Part shown: piece after piece, positions 54,666-62,084 of the stretch
Position numbering within the stretch: position 1 is the first letter of the stretch
Layout: the number at the start of each line of letters is the position of its first letter
From: Phaeodactylibacter xiamenensis
GTDB taxonomy: Bacteria > Bacteroidota > Bacteroidia > Chitinophagales > Saprospiraceae
NCBI RefSeq assembly: GCF_000759025.1
Contig: NZ_JPOS01000084.1
Location: 186,001-250,000, forward strand
Reading direction: 5' to 3'
DNA length: 64,000 bases
Notes under the pieces: generated by a model
What the model was told of the DNA's origin: nothing
Database searches by the model: none
The model's input: only the letters and a program-made list of their open reading frames with translations
Position numbers and translations under genes: made by a program

Positions 54666-55685
54666 TTATGCCCCGCAGGATTTACGGATGAGAAGCTGGG
54701 TGGGCAGGACCCGCTGTTTGTCCATACCCGCCCCTTTACAGCCTATTTCATGCACCAGGATTTCCACTGCCAAACGCCCGATATCTTCCACCGGCTGCTG
54801 ATTGGCAGTGATGGGCGGCTCTACCAGGTCAAACGCCCCAAGCTCATCAAAACTGATCAGGGCGACCTCCCCGGGCACCTCTACGCCCAGTGCCTTCAAC
54901 GCTCTAAGACCCGAAGCAGCCAGGTAGTGGGTCGTAAAAACCAGCCCATCTACGGCCCGGGGCCCATGCAACATACTCCGGATAGCTTCCTTCATTTCTG
55001 ATTCATACCCAAATGGAGAAAGTAATTTCACCGTTTCCGCACCGTCTTCCAGCCCGGCATCCCGAAGGGCCTTTTCGTAACCCAGCTGCCGCTGATGCAT
55101 AGCTTCCAGCCCGCTTTCTATACTGACCAGCCCAATGCGCTGACGCCCCTGCTTCAACAAATGCCGGGTCATCTGCTCTGTGCCCCTTAGGTTATCGACA
55201 ATCACATAATTGGTAGCCAGGCCCGGATAGTGGCGGTCGATCAGCACAAATGGGTACTTCGAACGGTTCAGTTCCTCAATATCTTCCTGATTCTTTTGGG
55301 TGGAAGCAATGATGAGCCCGTCCACCTGCCGGTTGAGCATGGAATAGATCAGCTGTTTCTCCGTCTCCGGGTCCTCGTTGGAACTGCTAAAGACTACGTT
55401 GTACCCCAGTGCTTTAGCCTTACGCTCTACGTAATGCGCAATGGTGGCGTAAAAGATATCCGAGATATTGGGCACAATCAGCCCGATCGTCTCACTTTTG
55501 CCAAGGCTTAGCCCCCTCGCCATTTGGTTGGGCTGATAGTGATGCGCCCGGGCATAGGCCCAGACCCGTTTCTGCGTTGCCTTGCTGATCTTGTTTTCAT
55601 CCCCTTTGTTGTTGAGCACCATGGATACGGCGGTCTTGGAGAGGTTCAACGCTTCAGCTATATCTTTGAGGAAGATTTTTTTCAT
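54666..55685 (-). CDS. LacI-family transcriptional regulator
   Basis: 339 residues. N-terminal helix-turn-helix and hinge: IFLKDIAEALNLSKTAVSMVLN and KISKATQKRVWAYARAHHYQPN (key Leu-x-Pro-like hinge NQMARGLSLG). The periplasmic-binding-protein fold follows (TIGLIVPNISDIFYATIA, DGLIIAST, FVLIDRHYPGLATNYVIVDN, VALISFDELGAFDLVEPPIT). An operator sits five bases upstream of its ATG, which indicates autoregulation, and a near-copy lies before mannosidase 1. The inducer is probably a mannose- or fucose-containing glycan fragment, by context only. Confidence 0.92.
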   Translation of the reverse strand: MKKIFLKDIAEALNLSKTAVSMVLNNKGDENKISKATQKRVWAYARAHHYQPNQMARGLSLGKSETIGLIVPNISDIFYATIAHYVERKAKALGYNVVFSSSNEDPETEKQLIYSMLNRQVDGLIIASTQKNQEDIEELNRSKYPFVLIDRHYPGLATNYVIVDNLRGTEQMTRHLLKQGRQRIGLVSIESGLEAMHQRQLGYEKALRDAGLEDGAETVKLLSPFGYESEMKEAIRSMLHGPRAVDGLVFTTHYLAASGLRALKALGVEVPGEVALISFDELGAFDLVEPPITANQQPVEDIGRLAVEILVHEIGCKGAGMDKQRVLPTQLLIRKSCGA

Positions 55686-55689
55686 ATTA

Positions 55690-55705
55690 ACTAAACCGGT
55701 TTAGT
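55690..55705. promoter_or_regulatory. LacI-type operator, regulator promoter
   Basis: Perfect 16-base palindrome ACTAAACCGGTTTAGT, ending five bases before the regulator ATG. A TACTTTTA box (minus strand, 55713-55720) lies seven bases upstream. Layout matches the site at 50920-50935. Confidence 0.8.
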
Positions 55706-55785
55706 CATCTGATAAAAGTAGTCAAACTTCTCTTGTTTTCAAAACGCGGATTCAATTTTGTCTATTAAGCGAATTACCCGGTTCA

Positions 55786-57270
55786 CTAACGCAACTGCCC
55801 CACCTTGAACGTCCATACATAAGAGGCGGGTGGATTAGCTTGCAATGCCTTGGGCAGGCTCACGGTAAAACCTTCACCTTCGGGGCTCCAGTCCAGGGGC
55901 TTATCGTGCCCAAGGAGCGTCACCGTGCTGCCCGGTGCGGGCTGATGAGCAGGCAAGGTAATGCGGGCAGGCATGCGCTGCTCGCTGGCTGCAGCCAGGT
56001 AAAAGAAGTAGGCGTTTCCATTATCCTGCTGTGTCATGCAGATATTACCAGACTTGTAAGGCGGTAAAGGGCGGCTGTTGTAGATACCTTCCCCGTTTAC
56101 GTCCATCCATGCGCCGAATTCTTCTAACAGTTGGTAAGCGCCTTCCTGCCATTCCCCTTCCGGCGATGGGGCGATGTTGAGGAGGAGATTGCCACCTTTG
56201 GCCACAATATCCACGAGCATCTGAATGCCTTCCCGGCCGCTCATATAGGTGGCATCTGGAGTATAGGACCAGCCGCCGCCGGAAATGATACAGGACTCCC
56301 AGGGATAGGGCAGTTCTTTTTCCGGCACGCGGTTTTCGGGCGTGAGGTAGTTCTGGTTTTTGCCGTAAACGGCACGGTCCACGACAATGAGGCCCGGCTG
56401 CTTTTCGCGGGCTTTAGCCACCAGCTCGTCCATACGGATGTCCTGGGAAACGATGCGGTGTTTGATGAAACCGTTACTGCCTTTATTTTCGGAAAATTTG
56501 CCAGCGTAGTTTTCCTCCAGGTTATGCTGATCGCGCTTTTTCACCCAGCCCCCATCAAGCCAGATGATGTCTACGGCTCCGTAATCGGTGAGCAGTTCCA
56601 GCAGCTGATTGTGCGTGAACTGAACGAAGGTTTCCCATTTTTCCGGGTAGAGGGCGGGATCGTAATTCACGTTGCGGTCGAACGGTGGCCAGTAGGGGTC
56701 CCAGTAAGCTTCGTGGTGCCAGTCAGGCTTGGAAAAGTAGGTGCCCACCCAAAGGTCCTCCGCCCGAAAAGCCTCAAAAATTTCCTTAGTGATGTTGGCT
56801 TTGGGGTGGCTGCTGAATGCGCAGCCTTCGTCCGTGACTTTATAATCGGTATATTTTGAATCAAACATAGAAAAACCATCGTGATGCTTGGTCGTAAAGA
56901 TCATATAGCGCATGCCCGCATCCTTGGCAGCCTCTGCCCACTTCGCCGGATTGAATTTTACCGGATTGAAAGTTTCCTTCAGGCCTTCATATTCCTTTTT
57001 GTAGTCCATGTAATTATCCGCATGGCTGCCCTTGGTGCGTTCACACCAGCCATAATCTTCCGGGCAGATGGACCAGGATTCCACAATGCCCCATTGGCTG
57101 TAGGGGCCCCAGTGCATCAGCAGGCCAAACTTGATGTCCTGCCACTGCTCCAGCTTTTGCAGGACTAGGGGGTCGGTTTCCGGCACATAGCGCCCATCTT
57201 CTAAAACCGCCTGACAGTAGGTTGCGGAAAGAGCAGAAAACAGGAAAAGGAAGAGGAGGAGTTTTTTCAT
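55786..57270 (-). CDS. Secreted GH29 alpha-L-fucosidase
   Basis: 494 residues from ATG at 57270 with signal peptide MKKLLLFLFLFSALSATYCQ; the upstream open frame is not used. GH29 blocks: KFGLLMHWGPYSQWGIVESW near 40, YMIFTTKHHDGFSMFDSKYTDY near 115 (core KHHDGFSMFDS), nucleophile Asp in DIIWLDGGW near 235, and the C-terminal beta domain. Retaining exo-alpha-L-fucosidase acting on fucosylated glycans, consistent with removing core or antenna fucose from N-glycans beside the mannosidases. It lies upstream of the regulator in the same direction; no operator was found before it. Confidence 0.93.
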   Translation of the reverse strand: MKKLLLFLFLFSALSATYCQAVLEDGRYVPETDPLVLQKLEQWQDIKFGLLMHWGPYSQWGIVESWSICPEDYGWCERTKGSHADNYMDYKKEYEGLKETFNPVKFNPAKWAEAAKDAGMRYMIFTTKHHDGFSMFDSKYTDYKVTDEGCAFSSHPKANITKEIFEAFRAEDLWVGTYFSKPDWHHEAYWDPYWPPFDRNVNYDPALYPEKWETFVQFTHNQLLELLTDYGAVDIIWLDGGWVKKRDQHNLEENYAGKFSENKGSNGFIKHRIVSQDIRMDELVAKAREKQPGLIVVDRAVYGKNQNYLTPENRVPEKELPYPWESCIISGGGWSYTPDATYMSGREGIQMLVDIVAKGGNLLLNIAPSPEGEWQEGAYQLLEEFGAWMDVNGEGIYNSRPLPPYKSGNICMTQQDNGNAYFFYLAAASEQRMPARITLPAHQPAPGSTVTLLGHDKPLDWSPEGEGFTVSLPKALQANPPASYVWTFKVGQLR

Positions 57271-57459
57271 TTTATTGCAGATTTGCAGGTAAAATATCTG
57301 GTATAACTTTAAAAGTCTATCAATCAGCAATCTAAGTTCAAAAAAATTTAAATTTCCGGTTGCCAGTTTTCTGATGGCTTTTTCGTGAAATGGCTGATTG
57401 CCCGAATACCCCACAAGGTAGGGACAAAAATACGGTCTATAAAAATGGCTTACCTGTGC
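57271..57459. other. Intergenic region before the fucosidase
   Basis: 189 bp, AT-rich on the fucosidase side. It must contain the fucosidase promoter. I see neither the ACTAAAC operator half-sites nor an exact TAnnTTTG box, and no gene. Confidence 0.4.
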
Positions 57460-58566
57460 CTAACTCATTTGCATGCGCTCCCCGGCACGGCTATCCACCC
57501 CCATTTTTTTAAGATAGCGAAAATGAGCGCGAATGGCTTCCCCTAAGGTAAGGTTTTTATAAGGGATGTTGTGCTTATGGCAGGCCTCCTCGATTATCCT
57601 GGAAATAGCCGGGTAGTGGATATGGCTGACGCTCGGAAAAAGGTGGTGGGCGGAGTGTGCATTGAATCCGCCAAAAATCAGATTGGCCCATGGGCTTTTG
57701 GCATGATAGTCAACGGAGGTGATTAATTGGTGGATGGCCCAGCTGTGCGGCAGGTACCCGTTGGCACCCAGGCTCTGAAAATGGGCCTCATCGGAAAAAT
57801 GAGAACCGATCAAGCCAAATATGAAGGCATAGGAAAGACAGAAGTGCATCAAAATAAAGCCTGCCAATACCTGCCCGGGTGTATATCCGGAGTATTGTAG
57901 CGGCACGATCAGGGCCAGGTAAAGGTAGAGTGCCTTCAGGAGGAAAAAGGCCACGACTTCTGAACGGGGGTGACGGATGTTGCGGAGGTTGGCCAGCCTT
58001 TTTTTGTTCAGGATGTTGAAGTCCTTGTAAAAGACCCAGACCAGCGAATAAAACAGGTACAGGAATGGAGCGTACAAATGCTGGTACCGGTGGAAATCAT
58101 ATATGGGGCGGTTCGGAGACAGGCGTAAGACCCGGGTATCATCGATATCGGCATCGCAGCCATCCACATTGGGAAATAGATGGTGGGACTGCACATGCCG
58201 GAGCCCCCAAAGGTAAGCACTGGCACCAAGCGCATTGAAACTGAGGTAAAACAGGAGCTTATTGAGGCCTTTGTGCCCACTCAGGGCATTGTGCGCTCCA
58301 TCGTGCCCGATGTTCAAACCGAACAGCAAGCTGGCAATACCCCAGCCTATCCAGCATAACCACCACCAGCTTACAGGCAGCCCGCCGGTGAGTATCAGGA
58401 CGTACAGAAAAACGGATGCCAGCCCATAGATACTCCCCTTGAGCCACACTGCCCGGGTAGCATAGCCATCGTAACCGTTTTGCCTAAAATAGGCCCTGAC
58501 TTTCTCGCGGACTTCATTGAAGAAAGCATCTTCATGGCTGCTCTCCTGAAACTTGATGGTTTTCAT
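57460..58566 (-). CDS. Membrane fatty-acid desaturase (1)
   Basis: 368 residues from ATG at 58566 (MKTIKFQESSHEDAFFNEV). The three histidine boxes of membrane desaturases are present: HDGAHNALSG near 100, HVQSHHLFPN near 137 and FNAHSAHHLFPSV near 300, with membrane segments between. It introduces double bonds into acyl chains, using di-iron and electrons from cytochrome b5 or ferredoxin. No fused b5 domain. Its start overlaps the end of desaturase 2 by 35 bases on the same strand, so translation is coupled. Confidence 0.92.
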   Translation of the reverse strand: MKTIKFQESSHEDAFFNEVREKVRAYFRQNGYDGYATRAVWLKGSIYGLASVFLYVLILTGGLPVSWWWLCWIGWGIASLLFGLNIGHDGAHNALSGHKGLNKLLFYLSFNALGASAYLWGLRHVQSHHLFPNVDGCDADIDDTRVLRLSPNRPIYDFHRYQHLYAPFLYLFYSLVWVFYKDFNILNKKRLANLRNIRHPRSEVVAFFLLKALYLYLALIVPLQYSGYTPGQVLAGFILMHFCLSYAFIFGLIGSHFSDEAHFQSLGANGYLPHSWAIHQLITSVDYHAKSPWANLIFGGFNAHSAHHLFPSVSHIHYPAISRIIEEACHKHNIPYKNLTLGEAIRAHFRYLKKMGVDSRAGERMQMS

Positions 58567-59677
58567 ATTGCTCTTGACTTTTCTGATCCGTTTGGGAGCG
58601 TAGCGGAATGTGCCCCAAATCATATAAGTGCCGGAAATGAGACAACAGTGCTGCCCACCAGCTCATTTGTTTATGCGCGACGCCATAGGCTGCTGCCTTA
58701 TCGATGATGAATTCCGATAGCATGACATAGTGCACATGGCATACGGTAGGGAACAAATGATGTGCGGCATGGGAATTAAAGCCCCCGAAGAAGAAATTCC
58801 AAACCCTGCTTTTAGGGTGGAAATCAACACAAGTCGCAATTTGGTGCTGCGCCCAGCTTCCCGGCAAATACCCCTTTTCATCACGCATGGGAAAATCCGC
58901 TTCCTGCGCGTGGTGGTTCATGATATTGGTTAGAAGAAAAAAGTAAGACATTACCACATGCAAGGCCAAAAAACCGATTAAGACCGTAGCCCAATGCAAG
59001 CCCATCCCAACCGGCAGGACAATCAGGTAGAAGAAATAAAATGCCTTTGCGGCAATCATGCCGAACACTTCCCCCGGTGGATGTTTGATATCCCGGAGAT
59101 TAGCCAGGTCTTTCCGGAACAAGTAAGCCCAGTCCTTGATAAAAACCCAGTGCAGGGTGTAGAGTGCATACAGGAAAGGCCCATAGACGTGCTGCCACCG
59201 ATGATGCCGGAGCAGCGGCCGGTTTGGCGAAAGCCGGATCAAGAAATTATTATCAATATCGATATCACAATGGTCCACATTTGGGAACGGGTGATGGGAA
59301 TGCACATGCCGAAGCTTCCACAGATAGGCATCTGTCCCCAGTGGATTGAAGGTGAGGTAATACACCACTTTATTGAAAAGCTTCGAAGAAGTCAAGGCAT
59401 CGTGGCAGGCATCATGCGAGATATTGAAGGCAATCAGCAGCCCCGATACCCCCATAGAGGCATACAACAGGATGGTTACGATGCTGGAAAAACCACCAAA
59501 AAGGATAAGCGCATAAGCCCCCCAGAAAAACGATAAGAAGAGCACCCCTTTGCCAAGCATTAAGATATTCGCATAGCGCCCGTTTTTTTGTTTGTCCAGC
59601 CAGGTCGACACCTCTTTCTGCAACGCCTGAAAAAAAGCATCGTCCCTATTATTGACCCTGAACTTAATCGTCTGCAT
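58532..59677 (-). CDS. Membrane fatty-acid desaturase (2)
   Basis: 381 residues from ATG at 59677 (MQTIKFRVNNRDDAFFQAL). Histidine boxes: HDACHDALTS near 108, HVHSHHPFPN near 145 and FNSHAAHHLFPTV near 310. The N-terminal opening, box order and sequence closely follow desaturase 1, so the two are tandem paralogues. First gene of the pair. Substrate position is not predictable from sequence. Confidence 0.92.
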   Translation of the reverse strand: MQTIKFRVNNRDDAFFQALQKEVSTWLDKQKNGRYANILMLGKGVLFLSFFWGAYALILFGGFSSIVTILLYASMGVSGLLIAFNISHDACHDALTSSKLFNKVVYYLTFNPLGTDAYLWKLRHVHSHHPFPNVDHCDIDIDNNFLIRLSPNRPLLRHHRWQHVYGPFLYALYTLHWVFIKDWAYLFRKDLANLRDIKHPPGEVFGMIAAKAFYFFYLIVLPVGMGLHWATVLIGFLALHVVMSYFFLLTNIMNHHAQEADFPMRDEKGYLPGSWAQHQIATCVDFHPKSRVWNFFFGGFNSHAAHHLFPTVCHVHYVMLSEFIIDKAAAYGVAHKQMSWWAALLSHFRHLYDLGHIPLRSQTDQKSQEQYENHQVSGEQP

Positions 59678-59740
59678 AACCTGGAATTTAGGAGCAAAGT
59701 ACCCTGTTTCCGGTACAAAGGCGCTGCTAAAAATCACTTT

Positions 59741-59805
59741 GCGCCGATTTAGTTCCGGTCTTAGACTTACTTGGTGAGCCACAAAGGCGAACCTTAGTAA
59801 GTCTT
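59741..59805. repeat. 65-bp hairpin element, copy 1
   Basis: Matches 60030-60094 at 63 of 65 positions (differences near the TTCCGGTC/TCCCGGCC segment). Each copy folds on itself: AGACTTACT pairs with AGTAAGTCT, and the inner GGTGAGCC and GGCGAACC pair imperfectly. Confidence 0.85.
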
Positions 59806-59839
59806 AAGGCGCTTTCGCAAGGCTACAGCGCCCAGGGAC

Positions 59840-59856
59840 GGGATCTTAATCCTACT
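59840..59856 (-). repeat. Truncated CRISPR repeat remnant
   Basis: GGGATCTTAATCCTACT is identical to the first 14 repeat bases plus three flanking G residues at 60100-60116, where the array begins. The copy then breaks off into TCCCGG. It follows hairpin copy 1, as the real array follows copy 2. Confidence 0.7.
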
Positions 59857-60029
59857 TCCCGGTTAAGCTTCGTGCCCAAAACGTACCCTGAGTACGCTGC
59901 GTTACACTTAGCGACTACGCTAAAACCGGGACTTCCGCTTCCTTTGCGAGACCGGTGGAGCGCTCCAGCTGGATTAACCAAATACAATTTATCATACTAC
60001 GCTGAATCGGCTGCCCCAGGACAGAAACA

Positions 60030-60094
60030 GCGCCGATTTAGTCCCGGCCTTAGACTTACTTGGTGAGCCACAAAGGCGAACCTTAGTAAGTCTT
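60030..60094. repeat. 65-bp hairpin element, copy 2, adjoining the array
   Basis: Second copy of the element at 59741-59805, ending eight bases before the first CRISPR repeat (60103). Confidence 0.85.
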
Positions 60095-60102
60095 GAACCG
60101 GG

Positions 60103-61318
60103 ATCTTAATCCTACTCTGGACTGGATATGTGCTCTGACTAAACCGAAGAAATAACCAAGGCTAGTCCTTGTACGATCTTAATCCTACTCTGGACTGGAT
60201 ATGTGCTCTGACTGAAATGGTAAGTAAATTCTGGAACTAAGCCCTAAGCGATCTTAATCCTACTCTGGACTGGATATGTGCTCTGACGAGGTACATACAA
60301 AATTTATAATAGTATGTACTAACCGATCTTAATCCTACTCTGGACTGGATATGTGCTCTGACGGCATTTGGAATAGTTCATTCTATCGACCAAGCGCGAA
60401 TCTTAATCCTACTCTGGACTGGATATGTGCTCTGACCAGGGTTCGACCCGTCTCTCCTCTACTGCAGCTCTATCTTAATCCTACTCTGGACTGGATATGT
60501 GCTCTGACCCGGGAATCCTTTCTGATTTTTCTGGGGCCATGAACGGATCTTAATCCTACTCTGGACTGGATATGTGCTCTGACACATCCACATATTTCTA
60601 CATATACAGAGAATGCGAATAAATCTTAATCCTACTCTGGACTGGATATGTGCTCTGACAGAGTAAAGGGCAACCATTGGCATTTTCCAAGAGAATCTTA
60701 ATCCTACTCTGGACTGGATATGTGCTCTGACGTGTTGGGATATGATCGACATATGTTGCCAACAATCGATCTTAATCCTACTCTGGACTGGATATGTGCT
60801 CTGACAGTGCGGTTGCACTCCAGAGACGTCAAGGTAAAGATCTTAATCCTACTCTGGACTGGATATGTGCTCTGACAGGAGCTTCGGCAGCTTGACCTCC
60901 AAGTCCGGAGGATTATCTTAATCCTACTCTGGACTGGATATGTGCTCTGACGGATCCAAACTCTTCGTCCATTGTTGACGAGGATTTATCTTAATCCTAC
61001 TCTGGACTGGATATGTGCTCTGACACCTCGAAGCGGTATCGGCTCTACCAAATCCCGAAAATCTTAATCCTACTCTGGACTGGATATGTGCTCTGACCTT
61101 TCTGATTTTACTGGCACTATGAACGGCCAGGGCAATCTTAATCCTACTCTGGACTGGATATGTGCTCTGACCAGAAGGCCAAGTACGCCCGCCTGACCGA
61201 TTCCTCTCATCTTAATCCTACTCTGGACTGGATATGTGCTCTGACCGGAGATTGCGTATGGCTCGTGCACTGAGTAACCTGATCTTAATCCTACTCTGGA
61301 CTGGATATGTGCTCTGAC
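60103..61318 (-). CRISPR. CRISPR array, 17 repeats and 16 spacers
   Basis: Seventeen 37-bp repeats, all identical by eye, beginning ATCTTAATCC and ending GTGCTCTGAC on the plus strand. Repeat starts: 60103, 60176, 60251, 60326, 60400, 60472, 60547, 60623, 60695, 60769, 60840, 60915, 60988, 61061, 61135, 61209, 61282. Spacers are 34-39 bp. An AT-rich sequence follows the right end and degenerate repeat material lies at the left, so the leader is probably at the right and crRNA is read from the minus strand. In that direction the repeat ends GGATTAAGAT, giving an 8-base handle ATTAAGAT like the handles of type I and III systems. No cas gene is in the window, so the type is not assigned. Confidence 0.97.
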
Positions 61319-61420
61319 AGCAACCCTTATAATTCATTAAAAATCAAACAGTTAATATCAAATAACTTGAAATTTTAACACTTTTTAACAGGGGTTTTTC
61401 GTTTGAGACCACTGCTTTTA
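61319..61420 (-). promoter_or_regulatory. Probable CRISPR leader
   Basis: Directly after the last repeat the sequence turns strongly AT-rich (AGCAACCCTTATAATTCATT onward, several A and T runs to about 61390). This fits a leader with promoter and adaptation site. An exact TAnnTTTG box was not found on the minus strand. Confidence 0.55.
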
Positions 61421-62084
61421 CTTAATAGAGTATTACCGAACAGGACATACAACATCCTGCCGGAATACAAGCAATATACGTAAATTCAGGCGGATTCGTT
61501 CCGGTGTTGATGGATATTTTTATTGCCTTGCACAGCCCCTCTCCTCTCCTACCTTAAAATCGCCACCTCTACTTTGGCTTAAAGTCAAAGAGGTCTGAAC
61601 TGATGTCAGACCTCCCTAACAGAAAACAAAAAACAATGATAATAAGGTCGATATTCTTAGGGCAGAGCACCATGCCAGCAAAGCTCGCCTTGAGCTTGGT
61701 TCATAGCAATTACGTAACCGTTCTTACCGAAAAGCAGAATAGATAATTATTACCTTGAAATTGGAGCAGACAATTGACAGGACTTTAGTCAGGAAGGTAC
61801 CACTTCCAATTTCTACGTATGGTGCAAGTGCATATATGCATATTTGGATATCATACAGCCAGGGGTCAAATTATAGAGGAGCGTGGAAGTCAATTCAAAA
61901 AATTACAGAAATCAAGAATAAATTATAAAATCAATGAATCTCCTCAAATATAACACATTACGGAAATAATGTCAAGCATTATTCTAAAATTAAACCAAAA
62001 AACAAAACTAAATATCGCTGGACACTTGATTTAAACCCGATTTTAGGCTAAATTCACACTGTACCATTATTGATACCTCGAAAA
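61421..62084. other. Non-coding gap between leader and the unknown gene
   Basis: No convincing gene. It contains a hairpin GAGGTCTGA (61590-61598) / TCAGACCTC (61606-61614) preceded by a CTTTG/CAAAG pair (61572-61590). Short open stretches around 61672-61926 are below 60 codons and lack a good start. The end of the gap must contain the promoter of the gene at 62085, but no consensus box is seen. Confidence 0.5.

Larger units (their letters stand above)
59678..60102. other. Structured non-coding region before the CRISPR array
   Basis: 425 bp without a gene. It holds two copies of a 65-bp hairpin element, a truncated CRISPR repeat (59843-59856), a GGCGCT/AGCGCC hairpin (59808-59832), and a CCCGGTT/AACCGGG inverted pair (59858-59864 and 59934-59940) that encloses a GTAC/GTAC stem. 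Confidence 0.7.

Noticed and set aside
59678-60102. Possible tRNA or other known structured RNA in the hairpin-rich region
   Set aside because: No cloverleaf, anticodon arm or T-loop consensus could be built; only simple hairpins are supported.
60437-60471. T-loop-like GGGTTCGACCC in spacer 5, suggesting a tRNA-derived spacer
   Set aside because: The flanking bases do not form a five-pair T stem (52-62 is G-G).
60351-61270. Open frames within the CRISPR array with repeated peptides such as RAHIQSRVGL
   Set aside because: They are simply the 37-bp repeat read through in frames that happen to lack stops.
61672-61926. Short open stretches between the leader and the unknown gene (one of about 57 codons from a TTG)
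   Set aside because: No good start, no recognisable sequence and no ribosome-binding signal; likely chance or remnants.
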